Origin: Roseinatronobacter thiooxidans
Lineage (GTDB): Bacteria; Pseudomonadota; Alphaproteobacteria; Rhodobacterales; Rhodobacteraceae
Assembly (NCBI RefSeq): GCF_001870675.1
Contig: NZ_MEHT01000010.1
Coordinates: forward strand, 1-64,000
Direction: 5' to 3'
DNA: 64,000 nucleotides
Position numbers and translations under genes: made by a program. The notes under the pieces were generated by a model. The model saw only the letters and a program-made list of their open reading frames with translations. It did not search any database and was not told where the DNA came from. Shown piece after piece: positions 35,433 to 45,477 of this stretch; position 1 is the first letter of the stretch, and each line of letters opens with the position of its first letter.

Positions 35433-36080
35433 TCAGGGGCGCAACAGCGACAGGAACGCTGTCAGATCATCCGTATGATGCTGGATATGGGGCGCATCAA
35501 GGCGCTCTGGCGCGACATGGACCGTGCGCATGCCCATGTCAAAGGGGGCCGCCAGATTGCGCGGGTCATCTTCAAACATGGCAGCGCGGGCAGGGTCCAG
35601 CCCGTCCAGCGCAAAGACCTGTGCAAAAGCGGATTGTTCGGGCTTGGGGCGGTAATTGGCATGCTCGACGCCATAAATCGCATCGAACAAGCCGCCCAGC
35701 CCGCGCGCCTCGGTCACGCGCAGGGCGTAGTCTGCCGACCCGTTCGTGTAGATGATCCTGCGGCCCGGAAGGGCGGCGATATGGTCGCGCAACTGCGGAT
35801 CGGGGCGCAGGACCGAGAAATCTATGTCATGCACATGCTGCATATAGGGCACAGGGTCGATGCCGTGATCTTGCATCAGCCCAGCAAGCGTTGTGCCATA
35901 TTGCACCCAATAGCTGTGGCGCAGATGCGCGGCTTCGTCCTGCGACACGCCAAGCGTGTCCATGACATAGCTGACCATGCGCTTCTCGATCTGGTCGAAA
36001 AGCCGCATTTCCGGCGGGTAAAGCGTGTTATCAAGGTCAAAGACCCATGCACGCACATCTGTGAAATATTCGGCTGGCAT
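35433..36080 (-). CDS. HAD-family pyrimidine 5'-nucleotidase-like hydrolase
   Basis: HAD superfamily phosphatase (215 aa) of the type related to yeast Sdt1/Phm8 pyrimidine 5'-nucleotidases. Motif I is VFDLDNTLYPP (nucleophile Asp15, Asp17), motif II IYTNGSADYA, motif III Lys in YRPKPEQSAF, and motif IV MFEDDPRNL. A helical cap lies between motifs I and II. ATG 36080 is chosen from motif I position. The frame is open upstream, but that portion overlaps the divergent GntR gene. Confidence 0.9.
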   Translation of the reverse strand: MPAEYFTDVRAWVFDLDNTLYPPEMRLFDQIEKRMVSYVMDTLGVSQDEAAHLRHSYWVQYGTTLAGLMQDHGIDPVPYMQHVHDIDFSVLRPDPQLRDHIAALPGRRIIYTNGSADYALRVTEARGLGGLFDAIYGVEHANYRPKPEQSAFAQVFALDGLDPARAAMFEDDPRNLAAPFDMGMRTVHVAPERLDAPHIQHHTDDLTAFLSLLRP

Positions 36081-36182
36081 GGCGCGCACAGTAGCGGTTT
36101 TCTCTCGAAGAACAAGGTGACAGGGGTTGTCATCTGGCGCGATCCCGTCTTTTGTAAACTTGAGAAGATACAGAGTTATGAC

Positions 36183-36836
36183 ATGACTGACACAAAACCC
36201 CTGAAAGACGCCTATACGCTGATTCTGGAAGCGATTGATCTGGGTGTATACAAACCCGGTGACAGGCTGGTGGAATCGGAACTGGCCGACCGCTTTGGCG
36301 TCTCGCGTACGCCGATCCGCGAAGCGCTGCAACGGCTTGAGACGCAATCGCTTCTGACGCGTGACGGGCGGTCGCTGATTGTGGCTTCGCTGGATCACAA
36401 CCAACTGGCGGAACTCTACGTCGTGCGATCAGAGCTGGAAGGGCTGGCCGCGCGCCTTGCGGCGCGGCATGCGACACAGGAAGAAGTGCGCCTGCTGCGC
36501 GGCATGATCGAGGAAGACCGCGCGCTGATGAACCAGCCCCAAGCGCTAAGCCGTGCCAATAAGCGGTTTCACAAACAGATTCATCTGGCCTCGCATAACC
36601 GCTATCTGGTGCAGCAGCTTGACCTTGTGCACCGCTCCATGGCGCTGCTGGCCACAACCTCGCTCTCCTTCGAGGGGCGCGGGTTTCAGACGCTGGAAGA
36701 GCATAGCAAGATTGTCGAGGCGATCGCCGCAGGTGACGGCGACCGCGCCTATGATGCGTTGAAGCAGCATATCTCGCTGGCATTCGAGACGCGTCTGCGA
36801 CAGGATTCCATGGCAGACGCGCGCTACTCGGTCTGA
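36183..36836 (+). CDS. GntR family transcriptional regulator (FadR/FCD type)
   Basis: Regulator (217 aa) with an N-terminal winged helix-turn-helix (about residues 8-70: VYKPGDRLVESELADRFGVSRTPIREALQRLE) and a helical C-terminal FCD effector domain (about 80-210) with His/Asp-type metal-site residues (FHKQIHLASHN, LEEHSKIVEAI, LKQHISLAF). It is divergent from the HAD gene, with 102 bp between, so it may autoregulate or control that promoter. Effector is unknown. ATG 36183 has no strong ribosome site; the ORF extends upstream without a clear start. Confidence 0.92.
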   Translation: MTDTKPLKDAYTLILEAIDLGVYKPGDRLVESELADRFGVSRTPIREALQRLETQSLLTRDGRSLIVASLDHNQLAELYVVRSELEGLAARLAARHATQEEVRLLRGMIEEDRALMNQPQALSRANKRFHKQIHLASHNRYLVQQLDLVHRSMALLATTSLSFEGRGFQTLEEHSKIVEAIAAGDGDRAYDALKQHISLAFETRLRQDSMADARYSV

Positions 36837-36839
36837 CGC

Positions 36840-37580
36840 TTAGAAAACCTCGCCCAGAAACTCCAGCAAGGCGGCTTCTGCCTTGGCATTGGCGTCCGCG
36901 TCCCAGTCATTGGACGATTCCACCGTGAAGGAATGGCGCGCGCCGCCAAAAATGCGGGCGGCGTGCGGGACGTCGGCTTCGCGCAATTCATCCATCAGGG
37001 CGGCCAGATCGGCCATGCCGGACACCGGATCGGCAGAGCCGTGCAGCACCAGCACCGCGCCTTCGGTTGCGCTGTAATCCTGACCTTCGGGTGTGCCAAG
37101 GCCGCCGTGGAAGCTGACAAAACCTGCCATGTCAAACCCTGCGCGCGCGCCTTCCAGTGCTGCCGCCCCGCCAAAGCAATAGCCTGTCAGAACCATCTGG
37201 CCCGGCACATCCTCCAAGGCGCTCGCAGCTTCGGCCCCGGCGGCAATGCGCGCGCGGAATTCCTCGCGGTCAGCATAAAGCGCGCCGGTTTCACGGCGGT
37301 AATCGTCCATCCCGTCAAGCACTGCGTCGCGCCCGAACAGGTCCAGCGCGACACCGACATAGCCTGCCGCGGCCATCGCATCGGCGCGGGCGATTTCATG
37401 CGCATTCAGCCCGTCCCAATCGTGAATGATCAAGACTGTGCCGCGCGCTGCGCCCTCTGGCAGGGCGATATACCCTTCGAACACAGTATCGCCGACGCTG
37501 TATTCAAAATTCTCGGCCATGGTGGCGCTGCCTGCCAGAATGGCGCATGTTGTCACAAGTGAAAGATACCGCATGTTCAT
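36840..37580 (-). CDS. Periplasmic dienelactone hydrolase family protein
   Basis: Alpha/beta hydrolase of the dienelactone hydrolase family (246 aa) with an N-terminal signal peptide (cleavage near GSATMAE). The family catalytic triad is complete: Cys135 in GYCFGGAAAL, Asp in HGSADPVSG and His in GARHSF. Export is unusual for classical chlorocatechol-pathway enzymes, so the true substrate is probably different. ATG 37580 lies behind AGGAGG; Met at 37574 is an alternative. It converges with the GntR gene, with only 3 bp between. Confidence 0.9.
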   Translation of the reverse strand: MNMRYLSLVTTCAILAGSATMAENFEYSVGDTVFEGYIALPEGAARGTVLIIHDWDGLNAHEIARADAMAAAGYVGVALDLFGRDAVLDGMDDYRRETGALYADREEFRARIAAGAEAASALEDVPGQMVLTGYCFGGAAALEGARAGFDMAGFVSFHGGLGTPEGQDYSATEGAVLVLHGSADPVSGMADLAALMDELREADVPHAARIFGGARHSFTVESSNDWDADANAKAEAALLEFLGEVF

Positions 37581-37649
37581 GTGTTTTTCCTCCTGTTGAA
37601 GGACACAAGGTAGTGCTGCACAGCAAATGCCAAGGCAGGCGCTGCCCGA

Positions 37650-38108
37650 TCAGGCCAGTTTCTGCTTCACCAGCGCGCCTGCCTTGCCGAAATCCATCTG
37701 GCCCGCATAATCGGCCTTCAGCGCGGCCATGACCTTGCCGATATCGCGCACCGAATTGGCGCCGGTGCGGGCAATGACTTTGGCAATGGCGGCGGTCATC
37801 TCTTCCTCGGTCAGCTGGCGGGGAAGGAAGCTTTCAATCACGCCAATCTCGGCGGTCTCTTTGGCGGCCAGATCAAGGCGCGCGGCTTCTTCATAGGCGC
37901 GCGCCGAATCGCGGCGCTGTTTGACCATGCGCGTCAGCACCGCTGTCAGGTCTGCATCGGTCAATTCACTGACGCCCTGATCGCCGCGCGCGGCAATCTC
38001 GCGGTCCTTGATGGCGGCATTGATCAGCCGCAGGGTGGCAAGGCGCACGGAATCCCGCGCTTTCATGGCGGTCTTGAGTTCGCTGGAAATCTTGTCGCGC
38101 AAGGACAT
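37650..38108 (-). CDS. GatB/YqeY domain protein
   Basis: YqeY-type protein (152 aa), related to the tail domain of the GatB amidotransferase. The N-terminal helix bundle starts MSLRDKISSELKTAMKARDSVRLATLR, and the C-terminal part (ESFLPRQLTEEEM, then MAALKADYAGQMDFGKA) is diagnostic. It is thought to interact with tRNA or aminoacylation machinery, but the function is unsettled. ATG 38108 is supported by the family start. It is divergent from carA, a common arrangement in this bacterial group. Confidence 0.92.
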   Translation of the reverse strand: MSLRDKISSELKTAMKARDSVRLATLRLINAAIKDREIAARGDQGVSELTDADLTAVLTRMVKQRRDSARAYEEAARLDLAAKETAEIGVIESFLPRQLTEEEMTAAIAKVIARTGANSVRDIGKVMAALKADYAGQMDFGKAGALVKQKLA

Positions 38109-38293
38109 CACGTCGCTCCTGTCTGCACATTGGGGTGAGGGGGCACAGTACCCAAGCGCGCCAATCGCGGCAAGCGCCATGGCTGCGCACGGATAATTGC
38201 GACAACAAATGCCATCCCACGCCGGATCGCCTTGATTCTTCGCATCAGCCCCCGTAGAGGTGCCCGCAAATCCGAACAGACGGAGACGCGCCC

Positions 38294-39451
38294 ATGTCTG
38301 CCCAGACCCCCAAGCCCACCGCGTGCCTTGCTTTGGCCGATGGGACCATATTTTATGGCCGAGGCTTCGGCGCAACTGGTGAAACAGTGGCCGAGCTGTG
38401 CTTCAACACGGCCATGACCGGCTATCAGGAAATCATGACCGACCCGTCCTATGCGGGGCAGATCGTGACCTTTACCTTTCCCCATATCGGAAATGTGGGG
38501 GTGAACCCTGACGATGATGAGACACAAGACCCTGTCGCGGCAGGAATGGTGGTAAAATGGGACCCCACCGCGCCGTCGAACTGGCGCGCGGTTGAAGATA
38601 TGGTCACATGGCTGCAAAAGCGCGGGCGCATCTGTATCGGCGGGATCGACACGCGCCGCCTGACCCGCGCCATCCGCCAGCAGGGCGCGCCACATGTCGC
38701 GCTTGCGCATGACCCGGATGGCAATTTCGACATTGAAGCGCTGGTTGCCAAAGCGCGGGCATGGAAGGGGCTTGTGGGCCTTGATCTGGCGCGCGACGTG
38801 ACCTGTGCGCAATCTTACCGCTGGGATGAAATGCGGTGGGCATGGCCCGAAGGCTATACCCGCCAGACCGCTGCTGTTCACAAGGTTGTCGCCATTGATT
38901 ATGGCGCAAAGCGCAATATTCTGCGCTGTCTGGCATCTGCCGGATGCGATGTGACAGTCCTGCCTGCAAGCGCCACAGCGCAAGATGTGCTGGCCTTGAA
39001 CCCTGACGGGGTGTTTTTGTCCAATGGCCCCGGCGATCCTGCCGCCACGGGTGAATATGCGGTGCCAATGATCCGCGATGTGCTGGCGGCAGATTTGCCG
39101 GTGTTCGGCATTTGCCTTGGCCATCAGATGCTTGCACTCGCGCTTGGGGCGCAGACGATCAAGATGAACCATGGCCATCATGGCGCGAACCATCCGGTCA
39201 AGGATCACGACACTGGCAAGGTCGAGATCACCTCTATGAACCACGGGTTTGCAGTGGACAGCCAGACCCTGCCCGAAGGTGTGGTCGAGACGCATAGCTC
39301 GCTGTTTGACGGGTCCAATTGCGGTATCCGCATGAAAGATCGGCCTGTATTCTCGGTGCAGCACCACCCCGAGGCAAGCCCCGGCCCGCAAGACAGTTTC
39401 TACCTGTTCGAGCGCTTCGCCGCGTCAATGGCCGCACGCAAGGCGGGCTAG
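38294..39451 (+). CDS. carA: Carbamoyl-phosphate synthase small subunit
   Basis: Glutamine amidotransferase subunit (385 aa) that feeds ammonia to CarB for arginine and pyrimidine synthesis. The N-terminal domain (ALADGTIFYGRGFGATGETVAELCFNT) and the class-I amidotransferase domain are complete: Cys nucleophile in FGICLGHQMLAL, and His/Glu in QHHPEASPGP. CarB is not adjacent, as in many alphaproteobacteria. GGAGA lies upstream of ATG 38294. Confidence 0.97.
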   Translation: MSAQTPKPTACLALADGTIFYGRGFGATGETVAELCFNTAMTGYQEIMTDPSYAGQIVTFTFPHIGNVGVNPDDDETQDPVAAGMVVKWDPTAPSNWRAVEDMVTWLQKRGRICIGGIDTRRLTRAIRQQGAPHVALAHDPDGNFDIEALVAKARAWKGLVGLDLARDVTCAQSYRWDEMRWAWPEGYTRQTAAVHKVVAIDYGAKRNILRCLASAGCDVTVLPASATAQDVLALNPDGVFLSNGPGDPAATGEYAVPMIRDVLAADLPVFGICLGHQMLALALGAQTIKMNHGHHGANHPVKDHDTGKVEITSMNHGFAVDSQTLPEGVVETHSSLFDGSNCGIRMKDRPVFSVQHHPEASPGPQDSFYLFERFAASMAARKAG

Positions 39452-39831
39452 GTTTTTTTGCCCTGGGCATGGCGTCTGGAAACGGTGCCTATTCTGGGCG
39501 GCGTTTCAAGCACCCTGCGCGGCGGGCCTGCGGCCCGCTGCTTGCGCGCTTGGTATATACTTGGCGTCTCGCAACGCCTTCTTCACCTTTTCGCCACGCA
39601 AGTGCTATTTCGCCAGAACTGGGGCGGGGTGCATCTGTCAGGGGGTACAGGTGCCAAGCGCATCCTTGGGCTGCGGCACAAATACGCCCACCCACTGGGC
39701 GCGCGAACTCGCCCCGCTTTCACCTTGAGCAGACACAAGAAAATTTGGCGTATCGGCGCAAATGCCTGTTGGCACAGCGCTGCCTGTGACTTACTGTGGC
39801 CCCAGTAACCAGAGGATCAGGACACCCGATC
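39452..39831. other. Intergenic region after carA
   Basis: No gene is supported in these 380 bp. A GCGGGCC/GGCCCGC hairpin with a TGC loop (39522-39538) may act in carA termination, but there is no T-tract. Open frames here lack ribosome sites and family resemblance. The promoter of the following MotA-like gene should lie in the last 100 bp. Confidence 0.4.
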
Positions 39832-41037
39832 ATGGCCAGATCCCAAATTGGGGTGCAGACACAGTTTTCCCGCCCGGTGCGCCAGATTGTCATGATGCTT
39901 GTCGTCATTGCGCTGGTCAGCGTTGGCACATGGTTTGCGCTGCCTGCCGTGTCGGGCATTTTCCTGTCCAATGTCTGGTTGAATGGTTTTATCTTTTTTG
40001 TCTTTGTCGTGGGCGTCTTTGCGACCTTCTGGCAAGTGATCCAGCTGAACCAGTCGATCATCTGGATCGAAGGGTTCGCATCGGGCACGCCGGGGCATGA
40101 AGCGACCGTTCCGCCTGCGCTGCTGATGCCGCTTGCCGCGCTGTTGCGCGGGCGGGGGCGGGGCAGTCAGATCGGGTCCAGTTCGGCCTCGTCCATCCTC
40201 GATTCTGTGGCCACGCGGCTGGATGAATTGCGCGACATCACGCGCTACATCATCTCGCTACTGATCTTTCTTGGCCTTTTGGGCACGTTTTACGGGCTGG
40301 CCACCACTGTGCCTGCGGTGGTCGATACAATCCGCTCGCTTGCGCCGGAAGAAAACGAGACCGGCATTCAGGTGTTCGAGAACCTGATGACAGGTCTGGA
40401 AGCGCAGCTGGGTGGCATGGGCACGGCGTTTTCCTCGTCACTGCTGGGGCTGGCGGGGTCGCTGGTTGTGGGCATGCTGGAATTGTTCGCAGGCCATGGA
40501 CAGAACCGGTTTTACCGCCAGTTGGAAGAATGGCTCAGCTCGATCACGCGTCTGGGTGTGGTCGGGGATCAGGAACAGGGCGCCGAGATGGGCGCGGTGG
40601 TGCAGGTGCTTGATGGCATGGCCGAGCAGATGGAGGCGATGTACCGCCATCAGGTGAATGCCGATCATGAGCGCGCGCAGATCGATCAGGCCCTTGGGGG
40701 GCTTGCCGAAGCGATTGAGCGTCTGGCCGCAAATACAGGCGGCGCGGCCCATGCCCCCGATGCCGCAGTCATCCCCGCCTTGCAGCGCATTGCCGAAGGT
40801 CAGGACGCGCTGTTGCAATATTTCTATGGCTATGCCGAAGAGCATGGCCCCTCTGCGCAGGCTGAAATCCGGCTGCGCCTGCGCAATATCGACAGCCAGA
40901 TGTTGCGTATCGCCGAAGAGATTTCGGCCGGACGGGTGGAAACAACCGCCGATCTGCGGGCGGACCTGTCCGCCTTGACACTGGCTGTGCGGCAATTGTC
41001 ACGGTCCAGCTTCAGTGCCCGCCGGGATGGAGAGTAA
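39832..41037 (+). CDS. MotA/TolQ/ExbB-like membrane protein
   Basis: Proton-channel family membrane protein (401 aa). Hydrophobic helices lie at about 20-45, 48-72, 138-165 and 195-222; the last two carry the family-typical IFLGLLGTFYGLATT and GMGTAFSSSLLGLAGSLVVG. The C-terminal 150 residues are helical and cytosolic (YRHQVNADHERAQIDQALGGLAEAIERL). It pairs with the MotB-like gene 3 bp downstream, so together they probably form an energised stator-like complex. It is not the flagellar stator by context. The closest general parallels are the TolQ/ExbB and the ZorA type, but the defence genes of Zorya are absent. Confidence 0.85.
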   Translation: MARSQIGVQTQFSRPVRQIVMMLVVIALVSVGTWFALPAVSGIFLSNVWLNGFIFFVFVVGVFATFWQVIQLNQSIIWIEGFASGTPGHEATVPPALLMPLAALLRGRGRGSQIGSSSASSILDSVATRLDELRDITRYIISLLIFLGLLGTFYGLATTVPAVVDTIRSLAPEENETGIQVFENLMTGLEAQLGGMGTAFSSSLLGLAGSLVVGMLELFAGHGQNRFYRQLEEWLSSITRLGVVGDQEQGAEMGAVVQVLDGMAEQMEAMYRHQVNADHERAQIDQALGGLAEAIERLAANTGGAAHAPDAAVIPALQRIAEGQDALLQYFYGYAEEHGPSAQAEIRLRLRNIDSQMLRIAEEISAGRVETTADLRADLSALTLAVRQLSRSSFSARRDGE

Positions 41038-41040
41038 GCG

Positions 41041-42816
41041 ATGGCGCTGGCGCGCAGAACAGGGCAGCGGCGCGATGTAAGCGGGGCCATCTGGCCCGGC
41101 TTTGTCGATGCGATGACGGCGCTGTTGCTGGTTCTCATGTTCGTGCTGTCGATCTTCATGATCGTGCAATTCGTTCTGCGCGACACAATCACCGCACAAG
41201 ATACCCAGCTGGAAGGGCTGTCTGCCGAAGTCGCCTCTCTCGCAGATGCGTTGGGATTGTCGCGCGCGCGCGTGGCCTCTCTGGAAGGGGAGGTTGGCGC
41301 GCTGGAGGGGGATTTGACCGAGGCGCGCGCGCTGGCTGCGGCGCAAATGGCGCAGATTACCACGCTAAGCGGCGATCTGGCCGCGCGTGAACAAGCCCTT
41401 AGCGCCGCGCAGGCCAGCATCACCGATTTCGAGGCCCAGGTCGCAGCCCTGATTGCCGCACGCGACACGGCAGTGGCGCGGGGGGATGCGCTGAGTTCGG
41501 ATCTGGCCCAGTTGGAGGCTGCGCAAACACAGCTGCTATCCGAACAAGAGGCACTGCAACTGGCGCTTGCGTCATTGCGCGATGAACTGGACGCCGAGGC
41601 AGAGGCCGCGCGTCTGGCCGCCGCGCGCGCCGAGGCGGTCGAGGCGGCACTTGCCCAATCACAGGCCGAGGCTGCGGCGCAGGATGCAAGCCTTGCGCAG
41701 CTGGCAGCGCAGCTTGCCGCGACCGAGGTGCAAATGCAGGATCAGGCGCGCGTCGAGGACAGTTTGCGCAGCGAGCTGGACGCGGCAGAACAAGCGGCAC
41801 TGGCAGAGCGCGCGGCGGCAGAAGCGCTGCGCGACAGGCTGGCCAATGTCGAGACCGAGTTGAGTGCCGAGGAACGCCGCCGTCTGGCAGATGCCGCTGC
41901 CGCAGAGGCGTTGCGCGCACGGCTGGAAAACGCGGATGCCGAATTAACCTCGATGACATTGGCGCTAGAGGCGCAACGCCTGCGCGCCGAAGAGACATTG
42001 ACCTTGCTGGCCGCCGCGCGCGCAGGGCAGGCCGAGGCAGAAGCCGCGCTGGAGGCCGAGATGTCAGAACGCGAGCGCCTTGCGGCATTGCGTGCCATGG
42101 CCGAGCAATCCTTGTCCGAACGCGACGCCCAAAGCCTTGCCGACCAGCGCCGCCTTGAAGTGCTGAACCAGCAAGTCGCGGCCCTGCGCGGACAGGTGGG
42201 CAGTTTACAGGATCTGCTGGGCGATGTGCGCGCGCGCGAAGATGCCTCGCAAACCCAGATCGAAAGTCTGGGCGCGGATCTGAACATGGCCTTGGCGCAA
42301 CTGGCCGTCGAGCAGCGCGCGCGCGCAGCACTGGAATCGGCCGAGCGCGAGCGGCTGGAGCGGTTCCAGTCCGAATTTTTTGGCCGCCTGCGCGAGGTTC
42401 TGGAAGGGCGCGAGGAAATCGAGATTGTCGGGGACAGGTTCGTATTCTCGTCTGAAGTTCTGTTTGAATTGGGCTCTGCCGAGCTGGCACCAGCGGGGCA
42501 GGCGCAGATCGCCAATGTGGTGAATATCTTGCGCGATGTGTCCGACCGCATTCCCCCCGAGATAGACTGGATCTTGCGCGTCGACGGGCATACCGACAAC
42601 CTGTCACTGGGACCGGGGGCGGAATGGCGGGACAATTGGGCGCTCAGTCAGGCGCGTGCGCTGTCTGTGGTGCGCTTCATGACCGACCAGCTGGGCTTCG
42701 AGCCGCAGCGGCTGGCGGCAACCGGCTTTGGGGAATACCGGCCCGTGGACCCTGCCAACACCCCCGAGGCCCGCGCCCGCAACCGCCGGATCGAGTTGAA
42801 ACTGACCGAGCGGTGA
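41041..42816 (+). CDS. MotB-like protein with long coiled coil and OmpA domain
   Basis: A 591-aa partner of the preceding MotA-like protein. One N-terminal transmembrane helix (about residues 18-46) carries an Asp early in the helix (Asp23 in WPGFVDAMTALLLV), in the place of the proton-binding Asp of MotB/ExbD. Residues about 50-440 are a nearly unbroken Ala/Glu/Gln/Leu/Arg coiled coil. The C-terminal 140 residues are an OmpA-like peptidoglycan-binding domain (ILRVDGHTDNLSLG, then RLAATGFGEYRPV and NRRIELKL). By topology the coiled coil is periplasmic. The pair appears conserved in this group, function unknown. Confidence 0.85.
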   Translation: MALARRTGQRRDVSGAIWPGFVDAMTALLLVLMFVLSIFMIVQFVLRDTITAQDTQLEGLSAEVASLADALGLSRARVASLEGEVGALEGDLTEARALAAAQMAQITTLSGDLAAREQALSAAQASITDFEAQVAALIAARDTAVARGDALSSDLAQLEAAQTQLLSEQEALQLALASLRDELDAEAEAARLAAARAEAVEAALAQSQAEAAAQDASLAQLAAQLAATEVQMQDQARVEDSLRSELDAAEQAALAERAAAEALRDRLANVETELSAEERRRLADAAAAEALRARLENADAELTSMTLALEAQRLRAEETLTLLAAARAGQAEAEAALEAEMSERERLAALRAMAEQSLSERDAQSLADQRRLEVLNQQVAALRGQVGSLQDLLGDVRAREDASQTQIESLGADLNMALAQLAVEQRARAALESAERERLERFQSEFFGRLREVLEGREEIEIVGDRFVFSSEVLFELGSAELAPAGQAQIANVVNILRDVSDRIPPEIDWILRVDGHTDNLSLGPGAEWRDNWALSQARALSVVRFMTDQLGFEPQRLAATGFGEYRPVDPANTPEARARNRRIELKLTER

Positions 42817-42833
42817 TCTTGGTGCGCCGCAGT

Positions 42834-42891
42834 CCCGGCCTTGCGCCGGGACCTCTGGGGTGGTGGGGGGAGACCCCGGCGCAAGGCCGGG
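42834..42891. repeat. Palindromic intergenic repeat, copy 1
   Basis: Two perfect 17-bp inverted arms (CCCGGCCTTGCGCCGGG at 42834-42850 and its complement at 42875-42891) flank a 24-nt spacer. The same arms recur at 62401 and 62625. This copy lies between the MotB-like gene and mdh. It could act as a terminator or as a REP/MITE-like mobile repeat. Confidence 0.9.
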
Positions 42892-42913
42892 GTTGTGGCG
42901 TGTGGGCAGTTGA

Positions 42914-44029
<1,116 letters not shown>

Positions 44030-44052
44030 GATAATCCTGACCTATTCCATTC

Positions 44053-44082
44053 AAAAGGCCGCGCGACAGCGCGGCCTTTTTT
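44053..44082 (+). terminator. Rho-independent terminator of mdh
   Basis: AAAAGGCCGCGC and GCGCGGCCTTTT pair (12 bp) with a GACA loop and TT after. It lies 23 bp past the mdh stop. Confidence 0.93.
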
Positions 44083-44141
44083 GCAGCGGTCCATAGAAAA
44101 ATCCGGACAAAATGCCGCATGGCCGGCTTGTGGAAAATATT

Positions 44142-44172
44142 TGTGATCACACGTTTGAAAACAGTGATCACA
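44142..44172. promoter_or_regulatory. Paired GTGATCAC palindromes upstream of sucC
   Basis: GTGATCAC occurs at 44143-44150 (within the perfect 10-bp palindrome TGTGATCACA at 44142-44151) and at 44164-44171, with centres 21 bp apart, that is two helical turns. Together they make a near-symmetrical block inside the AT-rich region before sucC. This is the geometry of a dimer-of-dimers operator. The protein is not known; Crp/Fnr sites have a longer spacing (TGTGA-N6-TCACA). Confidence 0.65.
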
Positions 44173-44278
44173 AAACTTCGATTTCAGCTAAGTTTGCTTA
44201 TTTTTAAGAAGATTTTGATTGTTTTTCACTCTGAATCTGCGATGGAGGGGTAAGTAACAGCAGAAATGGGACAGTTTC

Positions 44279-45472
44279 ATGAATATTCATGAGTATCAGG
44301 CAAAAGGGCTGCTGCGCTCTTACGGGGTGCCTGTTTCGGAAGGTCGCATCGTTTTCAAGGCCGAAGAAGCAAAAAGCGCAGCGGGCGAGATGGATGGCCC
44401 GCTTTGGGTGGTCAAAGCCCAGATCCATGCAGGCGGGCGCGGCAAAGGCAGCTTCAAGGAAGCTTCTGCCGGTGAAAAAGGCGGCGTTCGTCTGGCCAGA
44501 TCGGTGGCAGAGGCAGAAGAGCATGCCAAAGCCATGCTGGGGCGCACGCTGGTCACGCACCAGACCGGCCCTGCCGGCAAGCAGGTCAACCGCGTCTATA
44601 TCGAGGACGGATCAGAGATCGAGCGCGAGTTGTATCTGGCGCTTCTGGTTGACCGGGTCAGCAGCCGCATCAGCTTTGTCGTCTCGACCGAAGGCGGCAT
44701 GGATATTGAAGAAGTCGCCGCCAATACGCCTGAGAAAATCCTGTCTTTCAGCATTGACCCTGCAACCGGAATTCAGGGCTTTCATGGCCGTCGCGTCGCG
44801 TTCGCGCTGGGGCTGGAAGGCAAGCAGGTCAAGCAATGTGTCGATCTGGTCAGCAAACTGTACAAGCTTTTCGTCGAACGCGACGCCGAGATGGTCGAGA
44901 TCAACCCGCTGATCGTCACCGATACGGGGGATCTGAAATGCCTTGATGCCAAGATGGGCTTCGATTCGAACGCGCTCTACCGCCAGTCCGATATTCTGGC
45001 CCTGCGCGACGAGACGGAAGAAGATTCCAAAGAACTGGCCGCCAGCAAATACGACCTGAACTATATCGCGCTGGATGGCGAGATTGGCTGCATGGTCAAT
45101 GGTGCCGGTCTGGCCATGGCGACGATGGATATTATCAAGCTGTATGGGGCCGAGCCTGCCAACTTTTTGGATGTGGGTGGCGGTGCGACCAAGGAAAAAG
45201 TGACCGAGGCGTTCAAGATCATCACCTCTGACCCCAATGTGAAAGGTATTCTTGTCAATATCTTCGGGGGCATCATGCGCTGCGACATCATCGCCGAAGG
45301 CGTGATCGCAGCGGTGAAGGAAGTCGGGCTGCAAGTGCCGCTGGTGGTGCGTCTGGAAGGCACGAATGTCGATCTGGGCAAGGATATCATCCGCAATTCG
45401 GGGCTGAACGTGATCGCGGCGGATGACCTGAAAGACGGTGCGCAGAAGATCGTCAAGGCAGTGAAGGGATAA
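44279..45472 (+). CDS. sucC: Succinyl-CoA synthetase beta subunit
   Basis: ADP-forming beta subunit (397 aa), TCA cycle substrate-level phosphorylation. The ATP-grasp domain fills the first 240 residues ([46 protein letters not shown]). The C-terminal CoA-ligase domain has [14 protein letters not shown] and [13 protein letters not shown]. It opens the suc operon: sucD starts 5 bp later. A modest GGGA site precedes ATG 44279. The preceding 196 bp after the mdh terminator carry the promoter and the GTGATCAC pair. Confidence 0.97.
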   Translation: MNIHEYQAKGLLRSYGVPVSEGRIVFKAEEAKSAAGEMDGPLWVVKAQIHAGGRGKGSFKEASAGEKGGVRLARSVAEAEEHAKAMLGRTLVTHQTGPAGKQVNRVYIEDGSEIERELYLALLVDRVSSRISFVVSTEGGMDIEEVAANTPEKILSFSIDPATGIQGFHGRRVAFALGLEGKQVKQCVDLVSKLYKLFVERDAEMVEINPLIVTDTGDLKCLDAKMGFDSNALYRQSDILALRDETEEDSKELAASKYDLNYIALDGEIGCMVNGAGLAMATMDIIKLYGAEPANFLDVGGGATKEKVTEAFKIITSDPNVKGILVNIFGGIMRCDIIAEGVIAAVKEVGLQVPLVVRLEGTNVDLGKDIIRNSGLNVIAADDLKDGAQKIVKAVKG

Positions 45473-45477
45473 GACAG

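Noticed and set aside
39458-39808. Possible small gene in the carA-downstream region
   Set aside because: 116-aa plus-strand frame has no ribosome site, no conserved features and a stop shared with noncoding DNA; the region holds a hairpin instead.
39832-42816. Zorya anti-phage system (ZorA/ZorB with the MotA/MotB pair)
   Set aside because: The stator-like pair is present, but no ZorC, ZorD or ZorE-like gene is adjacent: carA lies upstream and mdh downstream. The long coiled coil is in the MotB-like partner, whereas ZorA carries the long tail.
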